Part shown: positions 22,600-34,665 of the stretch, piece after piece
How positions within the stretch are numbered: the stretch's first letter is position 1
Layout of the letters: each line of letters opens with the position of its first letter
DNA from: Phellopilus nigrolimitatus
Taxonomy: Eukaryota; Basidiomycota; Agaricomycetes; Hymenochaetales; Hymenochaetaceae
Assembly: GCA_021029095.1 (NCBI GenBank)
Contig: JAJOHG010000054.1
Coordinates: 1 to 64,000 of the forward strand
Length of the DNA: 64,000 nt
Reading direction: 5' to 3'
Translations under genes and position numbers: made by a program
The notes under the pieces: model-generated
Told to the model about the DNA's origin: nothing
Database searches by the model: none
What the model saw: only the letters and a program-made list of their open reading frames with translations

Positions 22600-23660
22600 T
22601 CAATGGCGAGGAGCTATGACAGATCATAACGTTCAAGGGGTTTGATTGGATGCGCTCAGGATAGAACAAGGGGGAAATGAGAATCTTGCTCGAACGTGGA
22701 CATTCCGCCGTGGAAGTTACGTGCACTCAATAGAGCAATGAGGGCGGCGACAGCGAGAGATCGAGTTCTAGTAGTTCTGATGCATCTTATAGAATGCGGA
22801 GAGAGGAAGATAATATTAGGTTTGAAATTTTTCGTAACGTACGCGTATTTAATTTCTGCATCGTGTTTGACTTTCGGCGAGCCTGGTCCGTGGGGATATG
22901 AACATCGCGAGGGCGGAGGTTTATTTCAGAAGCTCGTCTCTCGTTCAGGATACTTCTGCACTCTATCGCGTTTCGGAGACGAGAAACCGATGTACGACAT
23001 GAGTCTGTAAACGGGGCGGCAGAATTAATGTTTGTACTCGCCTTTAGCAGTCACTGGGACAGAGACCGGATGGGGGAAGTTATGCGGCAGGCAGGGTAAA
23101 ATATACGAGTCTGTCGTCGATAGGCAGTTATTTGAGCTTCCTTAGATGCTAAGTCTTGAATGAATTCAGAGGCGCTCGACGTTGGTTCTCGGATGCGGTG
23201 ATCAAGCCGCTTCACACGCGGCTAGCTTGTCATTCTCGCTGTCATTCGGGGGTTTCCGAATTCTTGTTCTTCTAATGCTGCTCTTCGACCTTTACGAGTT
23301 TACTTCACTCGTCTGGTCTGTATTGATACTAGCAAATGTATTCAGCTAAGTTGGAATGGCCGGCCGTTGAAACTTTTTATAAAAAAAAAAGGAACGAGGC
23401 ACAGATGGGAGAACGCCACGACACGTCTCCGTGCGGAGTGTAATGGTCCATGTATGTACGTTACAAGATTCTTAGACCCCACTACCCTGGTTTCCAGAAG
23501 TTCTATGAGTCCATCAGAAGGAAAGAAGAAACCCTTCCATTCTCCTTTATTCAGCTCCAGTCCCAGTCACGTCCGTGCCCGATCCAAACTGCCATCTTCC
23601 TTGTTTCATCCTGAGCGCGTCCAATTAGATTCTATGAATCCTATTATGATCCGCATTATA
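22600..23660. repeat. Imperfect inverted repeat pair around 22.65 and 23.6 kb
   Basis: The reverse complement of about 22620-22690 (ATCCTGAGCGCATCCAATCA...) matches 23608-23660 (ATCCTGAGCGCGTCCAATTA...) with partial similarity in adjoining pyrimidine-rich DNA. The DNA between them holds no recognisable gene. Confidence 0.45.
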
Positions 23661-24299
23661 TAGTGCCTCGATGCAGACCGTGAGTCCCACTCTTCCTGGT
23701 TTGTCTCCCAGCGTATTTCCTTACTGCGTTCAAACGCTAAACTACATTTCCCCCTGCTCTCTGCTTCTCTCCCTCTCTTTGTCCAATTCCCACCGTCGAT
23801 GAGCGCGTTGCTAACTTCCTCAACTCCGCTCGAAATACATTACAGGTCTTCGTACATGCCCACCCTATACTCGCGATGATTCGAAAGAACATACCGCTAT
23901 GCTGATGTTCGCAATTTCCTTTCTTCCGGGTGTTTGTTTCTTCATCAGGATAAGATGCCCGAGTTAACCATACCTTTAGCAGTTACGCTGCAGCTGTCTT
24001 CAAATAAGCTCGTCAGCACCCACTGCTCGTGCCAATAACGCCGGCCTCGTCTTATGTCAAATCAAACAACAATGACGCTAACACGTATCTCCTCGTGCCT
24101 ACACTTGTCACTAGTTTATATAAACGCCCGCCTCTGCGCAGATGGTTCTGTGTGAGTCGACTGTTGACAATCCGCCCCAAGACAACGATCACAATGGATG
24201 TCGTGATGTCAGTGTGCCAGCCGGCGTCGTCATTTGCCAGATGAGTACAGATTATATATATGTGCATATTATGCCCTCGCGTGTTTTCAGGCTTTTTCT

Positions 24300-25060
24300 C
24301 ACTCAACAGAGCGTTATCAACGTACGACTACGCGCTCTCGATCATGCTGCCTAGTCTTCTGAAGTTTCTGGAGGTACGCGGCGTTGCCCCTTGTCCTCCT
24401 ATTTTGTTTTCTGACATTGGGGTACTCCGGGAAGCAGTGCGAGTACCCTGGAAGATGTGCAAGTGCAAAGCAGCGCTCGTGAACATGTATCATCCTTGCT
24501 GCCGTGTGCCCAACGCGTTGATGTCGCATTCGGATGTCGCTCGTGCACTCGCCATGCGCTCTTCGAGCGGAGGCGTAGTTGGATGGGCAACTCGACGCGC
24601 TCATGTGCTTCCAGAGCGGGCATGCAGAAACCTAGCGCACACTCGAGAGCGAGATACCTTCCCGTGGGGCGGCACTCGAGCGGTCGCAGGTGCCCAAGCT
24701 CCTCGGCAACATTGTGTGTTTTCGTGTTGGAAGGTTTTGTGCTGACATCGATGAGGGAGCAGTATAATGGGAAGGCAAGTGAGGACAATGTGCGTTCCCA
24801 TGTAACAGGGGAAGGAATCAAAATGTTGCTCGAAAGGACCGGCGGCGTCGAGTTGACAAGTCATAAAACCCGTAGATTTGAAACTAGAGTATATGCTTTC
24901 TGTCCTTCTTCGTTTCTTGCAGCTCATACTCCAACTATTTTGTTGTTCGTTCTTGGAGATTGCCAAGTGAGCGAAGGCGCAAAAGTGCCACAGCGGGCAA
25001 AATTATGTATTAGCCAACTTTTAGAGGTGAGCCCACGGCTGGCGCAGCGTACATGGTACA
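24300..25060 (+). pseudogene. RNase III (Dicer-like) domain remnant 2, heavily decayed
   Basis: YDYALSIMLPSLLKFLE, followed by a GTACGC donor at 24374, resembles the first RNase III block (YERLEFLGDAxLKFL) with substitutions. PKLLGNIVCFRVGRFCADID at about 24691 aligns with the PKLLSDIVGSLLGAVYLDS block of the copy at 15.4 kb. The downstream TTTCTTGCAG at about 24921 and following sequence correspond to 15.70 kb. Stops and frame changes occur throughout. The assignment depends on the parallel with the 15.4 kb copy. Confidence 0.35.
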
Positions 25061-25299
25061 AATTTTGATATTAGCCCAGCCGAAACTCGATCCCCCCACT
25101 CGAAGTGTCGCTCGGCAATCCGCCAGAACATTAACTGAACCTAGCCGCGCAGCAAGACATACCAGACGAGCCGTATGTACACACACCCATCCGCGAAGGA
25201 AACAGGTAACGAGAAGGAAAACTAGCTCTGAAGATCGCCGAACGCAGCCGTCCTGGGGCGCTACTCAATTAGCAAATGCCGATTTTTCAATCTTGAATT

Positions 25300-25482
25300 G
25301 GGAGTACGCAATGATAAATGAAGGAAAGGGACGTACAGCTGTAGATGACGGTAATGGCCATGAGTTTACCAGTGCCGCTGCGAATAGCGCCCATGAGGTC
25401 GATGCCGGCCTTGAGGAGTGCGAGCGCTTCGTCGGCGCGCCCCGCGCCCGATTCCCGTCTATACGCCATGAACCAGATCTCA
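25300..25482 (-). pseudogene. RNA14/CstF-77-like (HAT repeat) exon fragment
   Basis: After a run of T and an acceptor ending ACTGAG, the minus strand reads EIWFMAYRRESGAGRADEAL then ALLKAGIDLMGAI. This resembles the half-a-TPR block of the mRNA 3'-end processing factor RNA14/CstF-77 (E-x-W-F-M-A-Y ... DEAL-x-x-L-K-x-G-I). Past AGID the match stops. No other RNA14 exon was seen nearby; 25500-26050 contains stop-filled minus-strand sequence. A short plus-strand frame at 26090-26245 (KALQLTTETADEVSKNATSP) is unrecognised. Confidence 0.4.
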
Positions 25483-26479
25483 GTAAAAAAAGAAAAAACA
25501 CATGCAGACAACCGCCATGCGATGTCATGAGTGCAGGCTTGTCCCCAATCGCAAGCGAATCTCTTCCACCAAGTACAGCGTCCGAGTGCGAGCGAGAGAG
25601 CGATCGTTCTGAACGTATCTTGCGCAGCAGGTTAGACGCTGCTCACGCGCTATGCGTCGGGTACGCAGGTAGAAGGAGTGGCTCAACGTGCTACCGGGGG
25701 TCACGTAACTTAGCCTTTTGCTGCGAGCCAGGACTTGAGGATGCACGAAACGACTCCAAATGGGCACTGATCCATGTCCACGAGCAATTTCGTGTCTTGC
25801 GCACGCGGTGACGCTTACATGACAGCGGGTCCGAGAGCCTGCTGGCTGTGTCATTGCGGTGTGCGCGCAAGCGTGGATTCGAGCGCTGCAACGTTCATTG
25901 GTCCTTGTTGGCGTTCGACAGCTTTCACAACGTACGTTTGATTCCGGGAGCTCCCCTGCTTTCATCTCCCTAGTAGCTACTTCGCCAGAGCGAAACAGCC
26001 TCGATCGAGAGGCATGATGCCACGCAATCGAAATCACCGAGCCTGTAATCTCTAGACCTAGATAGATGGTTTATAAATTAGTATATAGCAAACGTGAAGA
26101 AAGCCAAAAAAGCCTTACAATTGACAACGGAGACGGCGGACGAGGTGTCGAAAAACGCGACATCGCCAGCCGAGGGCGATGACGTGCATCCTAAACCCGC
26201 CGTACAGGCAGGCCTGGATAGAAAAGGACACGCCGGCGCAGAGTAACGGCGCCGACGCATCCTATGCAACTTCGCGCACAACCTGGCGGGCAGGCGCGAG
26301 CGGAGAGGAGGATCGTGACGAGCGGACGTGCGTTCGGGTACTGAAACATTCGTTAGTGCCGCGCTTGCGTTGAACCGCCTTCACCGCGTACTTAAGTAAC
26401 CCTCTCGCCCTTCAGCTACGTCCAGCACCTCCAACGAGTCGACGTGCACCGCCGTCTTCGAGCTGTGCCGAATAGCGAT

Positions 26480-27780
26480 CAATTCAACTTGGGCGATCAA
26501 CTTCATAATTCTACTCTTTCTCGCTCAGCACGGCGGCGCGACCCAGCAGCTTGTCCAGCGTCGACCGCTTCCTCTACTAGGCCGTCCTCAGCGCCATACT
26601 CTAAGCTGACGACCCCCACCACGCCCTTTGCGACATGCGGCACTTTGAGAAGGCGTACCCGCCACCTCGTCGGCATTGTTAGAGTCCCACCCACAACCGT
26701 CGACCGCCTACACGTACACTTCCGTGTGCTCGGAACGAATGCTGATGCTACTCGGAGGGTGGACGCGCGATCGCGAGGATGAGCTCTGTCGTGCACGAGC
26801 GACATCCGCAGCGCCGGCGGATGCGGACAAGGTGCAGGAAGTGGGAGGCACGCAGGGCATCGGCGGCGTCGGCTGCTCTTCTTGCGCCCCTGGATCTCGA
26901 GAAACGCGCGCGCGAAAATTGGCTCGGTGAGCTTGCCGGAATCCTAATGTGTTTTTTCGGTGCTGACAATGCTTTTTTTATTTTTCAAATCGAGCAGCTC
27001 GCAGGCCGGTCTACTGGATCTCTCAACTGTACTCAGAATGCTTAGACAAAGCGTGCTGTTTCGTGGACCTCAAGCCGTACACCGTGCTCGAGGACGCCGA
27101 GCTGAGCGCGCTCGACGCATGTTTTCGTACGTCTTTTCTCGCGTTCCTTCTCACCAACCCAATGCCTCACACAACACCAACTAAGATACCATGTCCGCGC
27201 TGTGCCGCTCAATTAACATGCACAAGTTGCGGACGCATTTCCTCGGTGCGGAGGAACTCTGGGCCGCGCAGGAGACGGAGCGTGCGATCGCGTATCTCCG
27301 CGCGTATACCGCGGCGCTCAGACCCGGTGGTGCGCTCCCAGAGATGGAGGCGGCCCGCAGAAGACCTCGTCCCTTTTGCCGCAAGAAACTCGTCGGTCTG
27401 CAAGGTGCCCAAAGTATGTGTTGGTTTACTTTTCTCTTTTGCTGGTGCCAACGGGGCTGATGATGCGTTCTGTGTTGGAGATGATGCGATATGGTTGTCC
27501 ATGGCTGCTTCCATTCTGGAGTATGCGGCGCAGCGCGACAAGAACATTCACTCGTCGAATTATACCTTGTCTGTATGCACCGCCTCCCCTGTGCGTTCTC
27601 TCCCAACCTCCTTATAGCCACTTACGCTGAATCTAACCGTTTGTACCAGCGGCTCATCGCTCTCATTGCAGCACTACCATGCGCGCACTTTGTCCTCTCG
27701 CGCGTGGCGATATTCTCGCTCGCGGCGGGCGACGATTTCACGCTAACACAAGACTCTGCGTCTGAGGTATTCTTAATCAA
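26480..27780 (+). pseudogene. NatB auxiliary subunit (NAA25/Mdm20-like), broken copy C
   Basis: A second partial copy in the same orientation. DRFLY*AVLSAIL*ADDP (26564-26620) carries two stops where NAA25-like proteins have Trp and Gln. Then LVGIVRVPPTTVDRLHVHFR (26670), APADADKVQEVG (26815), LEKRARENW (26898), and AGLLDLS...DKACCF followed by VDLKPYTVLEDAELSALDAC (about 27003-27120). The next exon reads LCRSINMHKLRTHFLGAEEL, then AIAYLRAYTAALRPGGALPE (27201-27345). The last recognisable piece is FTLTQDSASE near 27740. Compared with copy A it lacks the C-terminal third. Its 5' border shares a short segment (AVPNSDQ) with the DNA 5' of the broken gene at 16.7 kb. From 27781 to 28500 nothing is seen. 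Confidence 0.7.
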
Positions 27781-28529
27781 GCGACGGTGAATCTTCTTCC
27801 TTCTGATGAGCACTTGTGCGATGCGACGTCTCGTCCATTTTACTCAATGGTCCTGATTCGCTGTCAATACCATGCATATTTATCATCTTCTTTGTATTGA
27901 AAGCATTTCAGCATCGCCGAATCTTGAATCTTGGACAGATGTTAACTTCTAGAAAATCTGAAAATACCATTTTCATCAGCTGAATGTTGCGACCGTCTTC
28001 TACATCTTCGCGGATTTGGGCATAGCATCTCCCTTGATTTATGTTTAAATGCCACGACGTTGAATCGTCTAAAATATTTCGTTTTCATCCCTTGTGCGAA
28101 ACTGCGCAATTTATAACACATACGTAACTCTCTTTCTGCAGCACGCTGAGCCAGTTGTATAGAAGTCCTCGAAGAGATGTTGTAAACGCGCTAAGAAAAT
28201 GGGGACGCTGACCCAACCCGAGCGTCGCCGATGCTTGTTCCGGATATCACCCAAGCCTAATGCCCAGTTCACTTCTGACATACACTTAATATTAGGAAGG
28301 GAATGCTGCAGGGAACAACGAATGCGTCACATGTTGTCAGTGGCAAATCGGTCTGTTACTTAGGACATGGATTCCTCTCTTGGATCAGAAGGTCGTCCGC
28401 TAGCCTCAATCTCAATTCACATATTATTTCCCCTTCACATTCTAGCATTTTCACGCCCAAGGAATATGTATGTGTTAGAGCTTGCTTCTACCGGACGCTC
28501 ATTACGCTTCAGGGACTGCACATTTTTAC

Positions 28530-31126
28530 AAAGGTCAGAACAAAATTGGGGGAGCAAGCGCGATTGACTTACCGGGAGGAATATCCACTTCACCGGGGTC
28601 TAAATACCACGCCCCTATAATCGAAAAAAAACCCTCATAAATTCAGTATGACCTCAAGGGAAACAATATGAAGACGTACGGTTCCCGGTCATATGTTTCT
28701 CGTTGTGCGTCGATCCATCCCCGAGCCAGTGAAAGCGATTCTGAATCCCGTTAAGACGCTCATAATTGTAGTCCTCCCAGCGCGGTCTTTTGAGTGCTTC
28801 GATCGCATGAAGAGTCGAGCCTAAGATTAAATTAGCTTATAACGTAGCTTCTATGAAAGGAAAAAGGCGAATACCTGGCCATAGCCCGATGATGCGACCT
28901 TCCGCATTGCTCAACTTATACCAAGAGTGGCATTGCTCATTGAAAACAGTCTACTTTAAAAGTAAGCGATATTCTTGAGGTGGCCATGGGTAACCCACCG
29001 TTTTGAAGTAATGCTGGAACACCTTAGGTCAATTTCGAGTCAAGAGAAAGGCGCAAATACGTACGTCGAGATACTCATCGAAATCGGCGACAGCCTCCTT
29101 CTTTGGTTCGATACTCTTCAAATGCTCTTTCTGCAACTTCTTTGCAGCCTCGACGATGTAGTCAACCTGGCGCTCGAGAATGGCGAGCAAAACACCCGTG
29201 CCGATAAGCGAGTTCGGTCCACCAGCCATGAACCAATTCGGAAAGCCGTCGGAGCAGAGTGACAAGTATGTCTCCGGATGCGGAGTATAGCGATCTACGA
29301 GTGTCTTCCCGCCGCGGCCAACAACGGGAAACGGATAGTGATGAGACGTATCAAAGCCTATTTTCAAAAGAGATTAGCTCAGAATCGAGCACGATGTGTT
29401 CAACAGTTCTTACCAGTAGCGCAAACGATCACGTCAAGATCGTGGTGAATTCCGTCAACTAGTTCGATTCCCGTCTCTGTGATTTTCTTGATATGCGTCG
29501 GAACAAAATCGATCTGCGAACAGGTTACAATCTTGCTTCAGGGATATAAAAGATACCAACATTATCCTTGCACAATGCCTCGAGGTATCCTGGTCCGGGC
29601 GTCACACGTCTGCACGTTACCGAGAAATCAGGCATCACTGGATATAGCACTTTTGTCAATACGTGGACATTCGTAGGCTAGGGATTAATAAGACTCACAA
29701 TGGTCTGCGATCCATGGCTTTTTGGTCAGGCTTGCACGCATGTATGTCCTGAACGCCTCTTACACGGCCTTCTGCATTTCCGAACCTTTGATAGTTAGAT
29801 AATGCATGGACTGAGAAACAATGAAAAGATCAGAATTCAGGATGAGGAACGCAGTTGCTAAAAATCACATTGAGCAATGATTCGAGCTCGCGTCTAAAAT
29901 TTTTGAAGAACGCGGGATCCTTCATCGCTTCCCTGTCCTCTTCAGTGAACGAATCTGAGGTTTAAATGAACTTTGAGCTGCAATCGCGAAAGAGGAATTA
30001 ATTATCCTTACAGTTCCTTGTGCCTACTTCGCGCTTCAAAAGCTCAAGCATTTTGTCGTTAAAAACAGGTGGCGCAAGCCACGCCTTTCCGCGAACGTAG
30101 TTATACAGGTGCTTCACAAGAGGCTGGAGAGTAGGCACGATTTGGATCGTCGTCGAGCCCTGAGGATCCGTCTTGTCAGTTACCTTAGGATGAGACGAAA
30201 ATACAGAAGGACGCACGACGCCAATTACGCCGACTTTCTTATCACCCCAGTTTGCGACACTGCTCTGCCAATGTCCTGACTCGTCCGTCTCCCAGCCTGC
30301 CGAATGGACGATCTTCCCCTTGAAGGTACTCAAGCCCTCAATATCCGGCCAGCTCCATCGACTCAGCGAGCCGATGGCTGTAACAACGAGATCCGCGACG
30401 TCCTCAATGACTTCGAACGGCTCGTCGACGGCTTCGCGTCCTTGCACAGGTCGACGGATCTTCAGATGCCACTTGCCACTTTCCTCGTCGTAACGTGCGT
30501 GAATCAGCTCGTGCTGCAGCTTGATGTAGCGCATGAGATTGTATTTGTCGACGACGCGCTGAAGGTAAGCTCGTATCTCAGGCCCAGGAGCATAGAAGGA
30601 AGACCATTGCGTCTACGTACAACTGATGAGCACACGAATGAGACATAAAAAAGGTGGACAGAGAGGTTAGTTACATATTCTTCGAATGTGAGCTGATACT
30701 ATGAAGATGACGAGGTTTAGCGAGTCCTTCACTGAGTCAAATAGAGACATACCACATGAGAAGGAACGTCGCAAGCCACACCCTGAGAAACAAAATCCGT
30801 TGATTCAAAGTAACGCAACGTCATGAAGAAGTACACTCACGGGATATTTGTTCGAGAACCATGTCCCACCCACGCCAGCGTTCTTTTCGTAGATCGTCAA
30901 GTCGAGGTTTTTCATTCGCTGCGGGAACCTTAAGATACACATCAGTAGCTGCAATTCCAGAGAACGAGTTCGCGAAAAGCGACCTGATTCCAGCTGTAAT
31001 GCCGCTGAAGCCTGCCCCGATGACGACGACCTTGAAAGGTCTGTCATCGTCGATGCACGAGCTGCTCAGCTTGAAGCTCTGTGCGTCGCTAGGTTTGCCT
31101 AGGTTATGCTGAATTCCCGAAGACAT
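28530..31126 (-). pseudogene. Baeyer-Villiger-type FAD monooxygenase with one internal stop
   Basis: Type I BVMOs are FAD/NADPH enzymes that insert oxygen next to a ketone. ATG 31126; exons 31126-30984, 30928-30841, 30782-30753, 30698-30675, 30612-30217, 30159-30012, 29954-29869, then several more to about 28530. Motifs in order: VVVIGAGFSGITAG (FAD Rossmann loop), NAGVGGTWFSNKYP, SSFYAPGPEIRAYLQ, the BVMO fingerprint FxGxxxHxxxW as FKGKIVHSAGW, the second Rossmann loop VGVIGVGSTTIQIVP (formed only after splicing at 30216/30160), CRRVTPGPGYLEALCKDN, TGFDTSHHYPFPVVGR and GGPNSLIGTGVLL. The C-terminal exons (QCHSWYKLSNAEGRIIGLWP; HMTGNR) also read well. One in-frame TAA (29762-29760, after EMQKAV, before EAFRTYMRASL) interrupts an otherwise open model. 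It could be read through, edited by an alternative splice, or a sequencing error. Confidence 0.8.
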
Positions 31127-31839
31127 TGGGTGAGGTCAGTGCGTCGACTTCGATATCAGGCGTCGCCAATGCACCCTGGAAATATATAGAGCTTGCTTGC
31201 GCTGATACATCAGTACGTATAATGTCAGCGAGAGGTCACATTGTTGCCTGATTTACAGTACCGCCGATCATCGCTTCGAGATGAGGTGTTTCAATCAAAG
31301 TTAGGCGTGTTGGCCTCAAAACCTGTTCCGGGGTTACGGACATATCGGATAGATTAGTAAGCGACTACTAGCTCTGACCATCATCATCGTTATGAGCGCT
31401 CCATCATTCAGAGCTCGGGATCAAATATCCTCGCTCGCTTGACCTTTGTGGCGAGTCCCGCGAGTTCGGCATTACCTAAAAGTATGCAATAGAAGTCGGT
31501 CCTGTGCAGTGCAACCCGCTCCCCTAGCTGTATCCATGATCCTCATTATGAGCGCTCTTCTGCTATCCTCGGAGGAAGAAATCGAGACCGTCGGGATCGA
31601 CGCGACAAGACTTTCGCCCTTGTCGCCCAGCTTATTTCCAAGTAGGTGCATGTCTGCCGTCTTAACGGTGTTGTCACTCACGTTGGGTTCATTGGCTTGC
31701 TCTGTAGGCGATTATAAATCTTGGTCCATAAATTCCATTACAGCCATGAGAGGTGACTGAATACAAAATGCTCATGGCGCGGTGAGATACTGCAGGCACA
31801 ATTGGGCACGTCGCGCACGGTGGTGAAGGCTATCTCGGG

Positions 31840-32310
31840 GGTCATGACCGTGCACTTCAAAAACGAGCTCGTCCGAAATACCGCCATCAAGCCGGGCTAC
31901 GCGAAACGCAAAATATGTCGTACACCGCTTTTCTCTTCTGCTTTTCCGTCTTACTGCGTCAGGAAATAGATATATAAATGTGAGAACGAGGCGTGCCCAC
32001 GACCGGGCTACTACCGCTCGTACCGCTCTGACAAGGAGGACCACCCGCCGTGCGAGCCCCTGGATGCGAGCTGCTTTGGCACGTCTCCTTCGTTGACTGC
32101 CTTGGGCACGACGTCCCATGGCCACTATGCTGAAAGGTGTGGGACGGCCGCGCTCCCCGTCATCGCCAGAAACAAGTCGTACTCTCCGACTTCCGAAGAT
32201 CTCATCGCCATGGAGATCATGAAGCCACAGATCATCATCCTGCAAAACAGGCTCGACCTGATCAAGAAGTACAGACACGCGAGCACCAGAAGAGTATCAT
32301 TGTATATTTG
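31840..32310 (+). other. Unrecognised Cys-rich coding-like frames
   Basis: The plus-strand frame reads [20 protein letters not shown] near 31840, a stop in IYK near 31975, then CENEACPRPGYYRSYRSDKE and a frame ending DLIAMEIMKPQIIILQNRLD. It looks like a decayed gene with a possible CxxxxC element, but no family is recognised. From 31127 to 31839 nothing is seen. Confidence 0.25.
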
Positions 32311-32319
32311 AAAGGTGTG

Positions 32320-34660
32320 TTTGCGCCTCCTGAGAAAAGTCTTCTGTTGCAGAACTGAGGGATCCATGCATGTATATAGGTTGCGTGTTGTTGAGTCGTC
32401 CATGGGCGAACAAAACAAAAGAAAGCTGAAGAAAGCTGGCCATCGCCGAAGGAGTACCGTAGACAATCTCTAACCATCAGACTTTCGACTTGGGGTTGAA
32501 GAGTCTGTGCACCTTTGTACCTCACGGGGCGAAAAACTTAAGAGCGTCCAAGAGAGGCTCTGGAGGTTTCATAACGAGGGGTGGACTGTTTGCGAGCTCT
32601 CTCTTTCCCCTTCCCCTTCCTACCGCGCGATTTCTCGCGCTCGCGATCAGACGGGCTGTACGTGACTGGGTACTGTCGCACCTCCCCACGGGACGATTGT
32701 TGGCGCTGGCGGTCGAACTGCGCGACGCGCGAACCTATGCTGCAAGCTCCGGAACGCTGTATCGTGGCTCTGTGTCGTCCTCGCTGTCGCTGTTGTGGAA
32801 CGGGTCGAACGTCCCATCGTGTTCCGCCTCGCAATCAGTGAAAAAGCCTGTATGTGCCAGACGCCAAAGTCACAAGGCCAATCCGGATGTATGCATTGCG
32901 TTGCTTGCCGTGCGCGGCCTCTTTTCACTCCTACTTTCAAAAGCATATCAATGGTCGAGAGCTGAGCGCACTCTTTGTCGCTAGACAACGAAGAGGGCGT
33001 GGTCTCGGCGCGTTTGGAGCTGATCTGCAGCTGCGCAGCCAGCGACACGTTTGGGCCGGCAATCATTGAGCCAATGGGCGGCGCAACGGACATGCACTTG
33101 CCCAGGAACGAGCTCCACTCAGATGCGAGCACATAGGCGTGCCGTTACGCCACGCGTTGAAGTGCAAGAGATGGTATATATGTCGCCACTGCGAGAGTCG
33201 AAGGGGTACCTGCAGATGATCGCAGTGAGCAGGATTAAAAATCCATAATAAAGTTTGCGAACCTATCGAGATGAAAGCTACAAATCTGATCATGCGGCAG
33301 GAATACCCGCCTTTCCCTCGGCCGCGTTGTACAGCTTAGTCTCGTCGAGACACGATTCCGAAACACTGGACCAACGGAGCACAGACGATTGGAAGAGAAT
33401 GACCTCTGTCCTCTAAGATACATGAGATTGGCTAGACAGCTACGCATAGCTGCTTTAAGAACGCAAAAGCGGACTGGTTCATTCTCAAATTGTGTGGATG
33501 TCTTCCAGAAGGCTCTCGGTACACTTCTAGACGATCGTATGTCTATATTTCTGGATGAGCTACAGCAGATCGCGTACCTCAAATTCTGCGGATTGGCGAA
33601 GAAATCATCTTGGAAAGGGCAGAGCATTTTATCGTTAATATTAGGAGCGACCAGGATGGCGGCGGCGTCGAGGTTAGCCTCTAGACATATGAGTGGGCAA
33701 ACTCCTTGAATTCTAGAACTCCTTTCCATACGCAACAAAAGAGGTGCTGAAGGCCATTATGCCGAGGTTGCAACGCACAGAAAAACGCGGCTCCAACCGC
33801 CTTGCGTCCTCCATTTTGTCGCCGTGAGCCCTTGATCTCCCTGCGTGCTGCCTGCGCCATCTCGCACTGCATGGACTCGCGTGACACGTCGATAGCGAAG
33901 AATGCACATTTGCTCGGGCGAACAGGGTGGGCGCCCGCTTTCGGTGGAGGTTAGGATGCGTGGTACGATGCTGCGGGGTGAATGAGGCACGATGTAGTCG
34001 GCGGAGACAGCGATATAGATGCGGTACCCTGCCGAGTTCTGGGCGCTGATGATGGTTGAACCGTATTTGGCTGGCAGTGAGGGTTGTGAGAAATTCGGGC
34101 AAGACTAGAACAGCATCTCAGCTTTGAAATCAAAACAAAGAAATTCACACCTCACGCACCTTCAGACTGGTCGGCATCTCCACCATGACACTCCCAAGAT
34201 CTAAACGCACCATGGAGTTCGACAGTGCTCGTAACGTGCTGAGCTGCTGTTTCCGCAGTAAACCACGGGCACATCTTCCCTGCCATGCCACAGCTCGAAG
34301 AACACCTGGATGCTCACGGTCAGCATGATCTGGCATGGTCTCTGCGCCTTCTGAGAAGTGAGAGCGATGTGCCACGTCTTTGCCAGGACGAACTGAGGCA
34401 AAGAGTTCCCTGGACGTTGTGCAATCAGTCGCACCGACAAGTTGCATGCAAGCGACGCCGCCAGCTCATCTTAGTCGAGAGTTTGTCGATTGTCAAAAGC
34501 GGGACGTGCACGCCCGACAACGTCATTCTTCCCTAGATCTCCTCATTTTCTATGTGGCCTCGATGGGCGTCGGGATACTAGTCGGAGGCAACGCGAACGC
34601 AAGGACCTAACGGACGATGATCAGCTCCGTGTTGGGGTCCCTTATTTTGCTCGACGTACC
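32320..34660. other. Stretch without a supportable gene
   Basis: Open frames on both strands (for example minus 33132-32647, minus 33738-33235, plus 33389-33709, minus 34440-33713) look partly coding, but overlap antisense, share no recognisable family motif and could not be joined. The minus frames at 34440-33713 (NSMVRLDLGSVMVEMPTSLK) may be a decayed gene. Confidence 0.3.
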
Positions 34661-34665
34661 CGAGT

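Noticed and set aside
25504..26037. 170-codon minus-strand frame and a possible second Mub1-like block (ILKSWLAAKG)
   Set aside because: Only a few residues resemble the EAWLASxGFAVGPS region. Stops interrupt the matching frame and no other Mub1 exon lies nearby.
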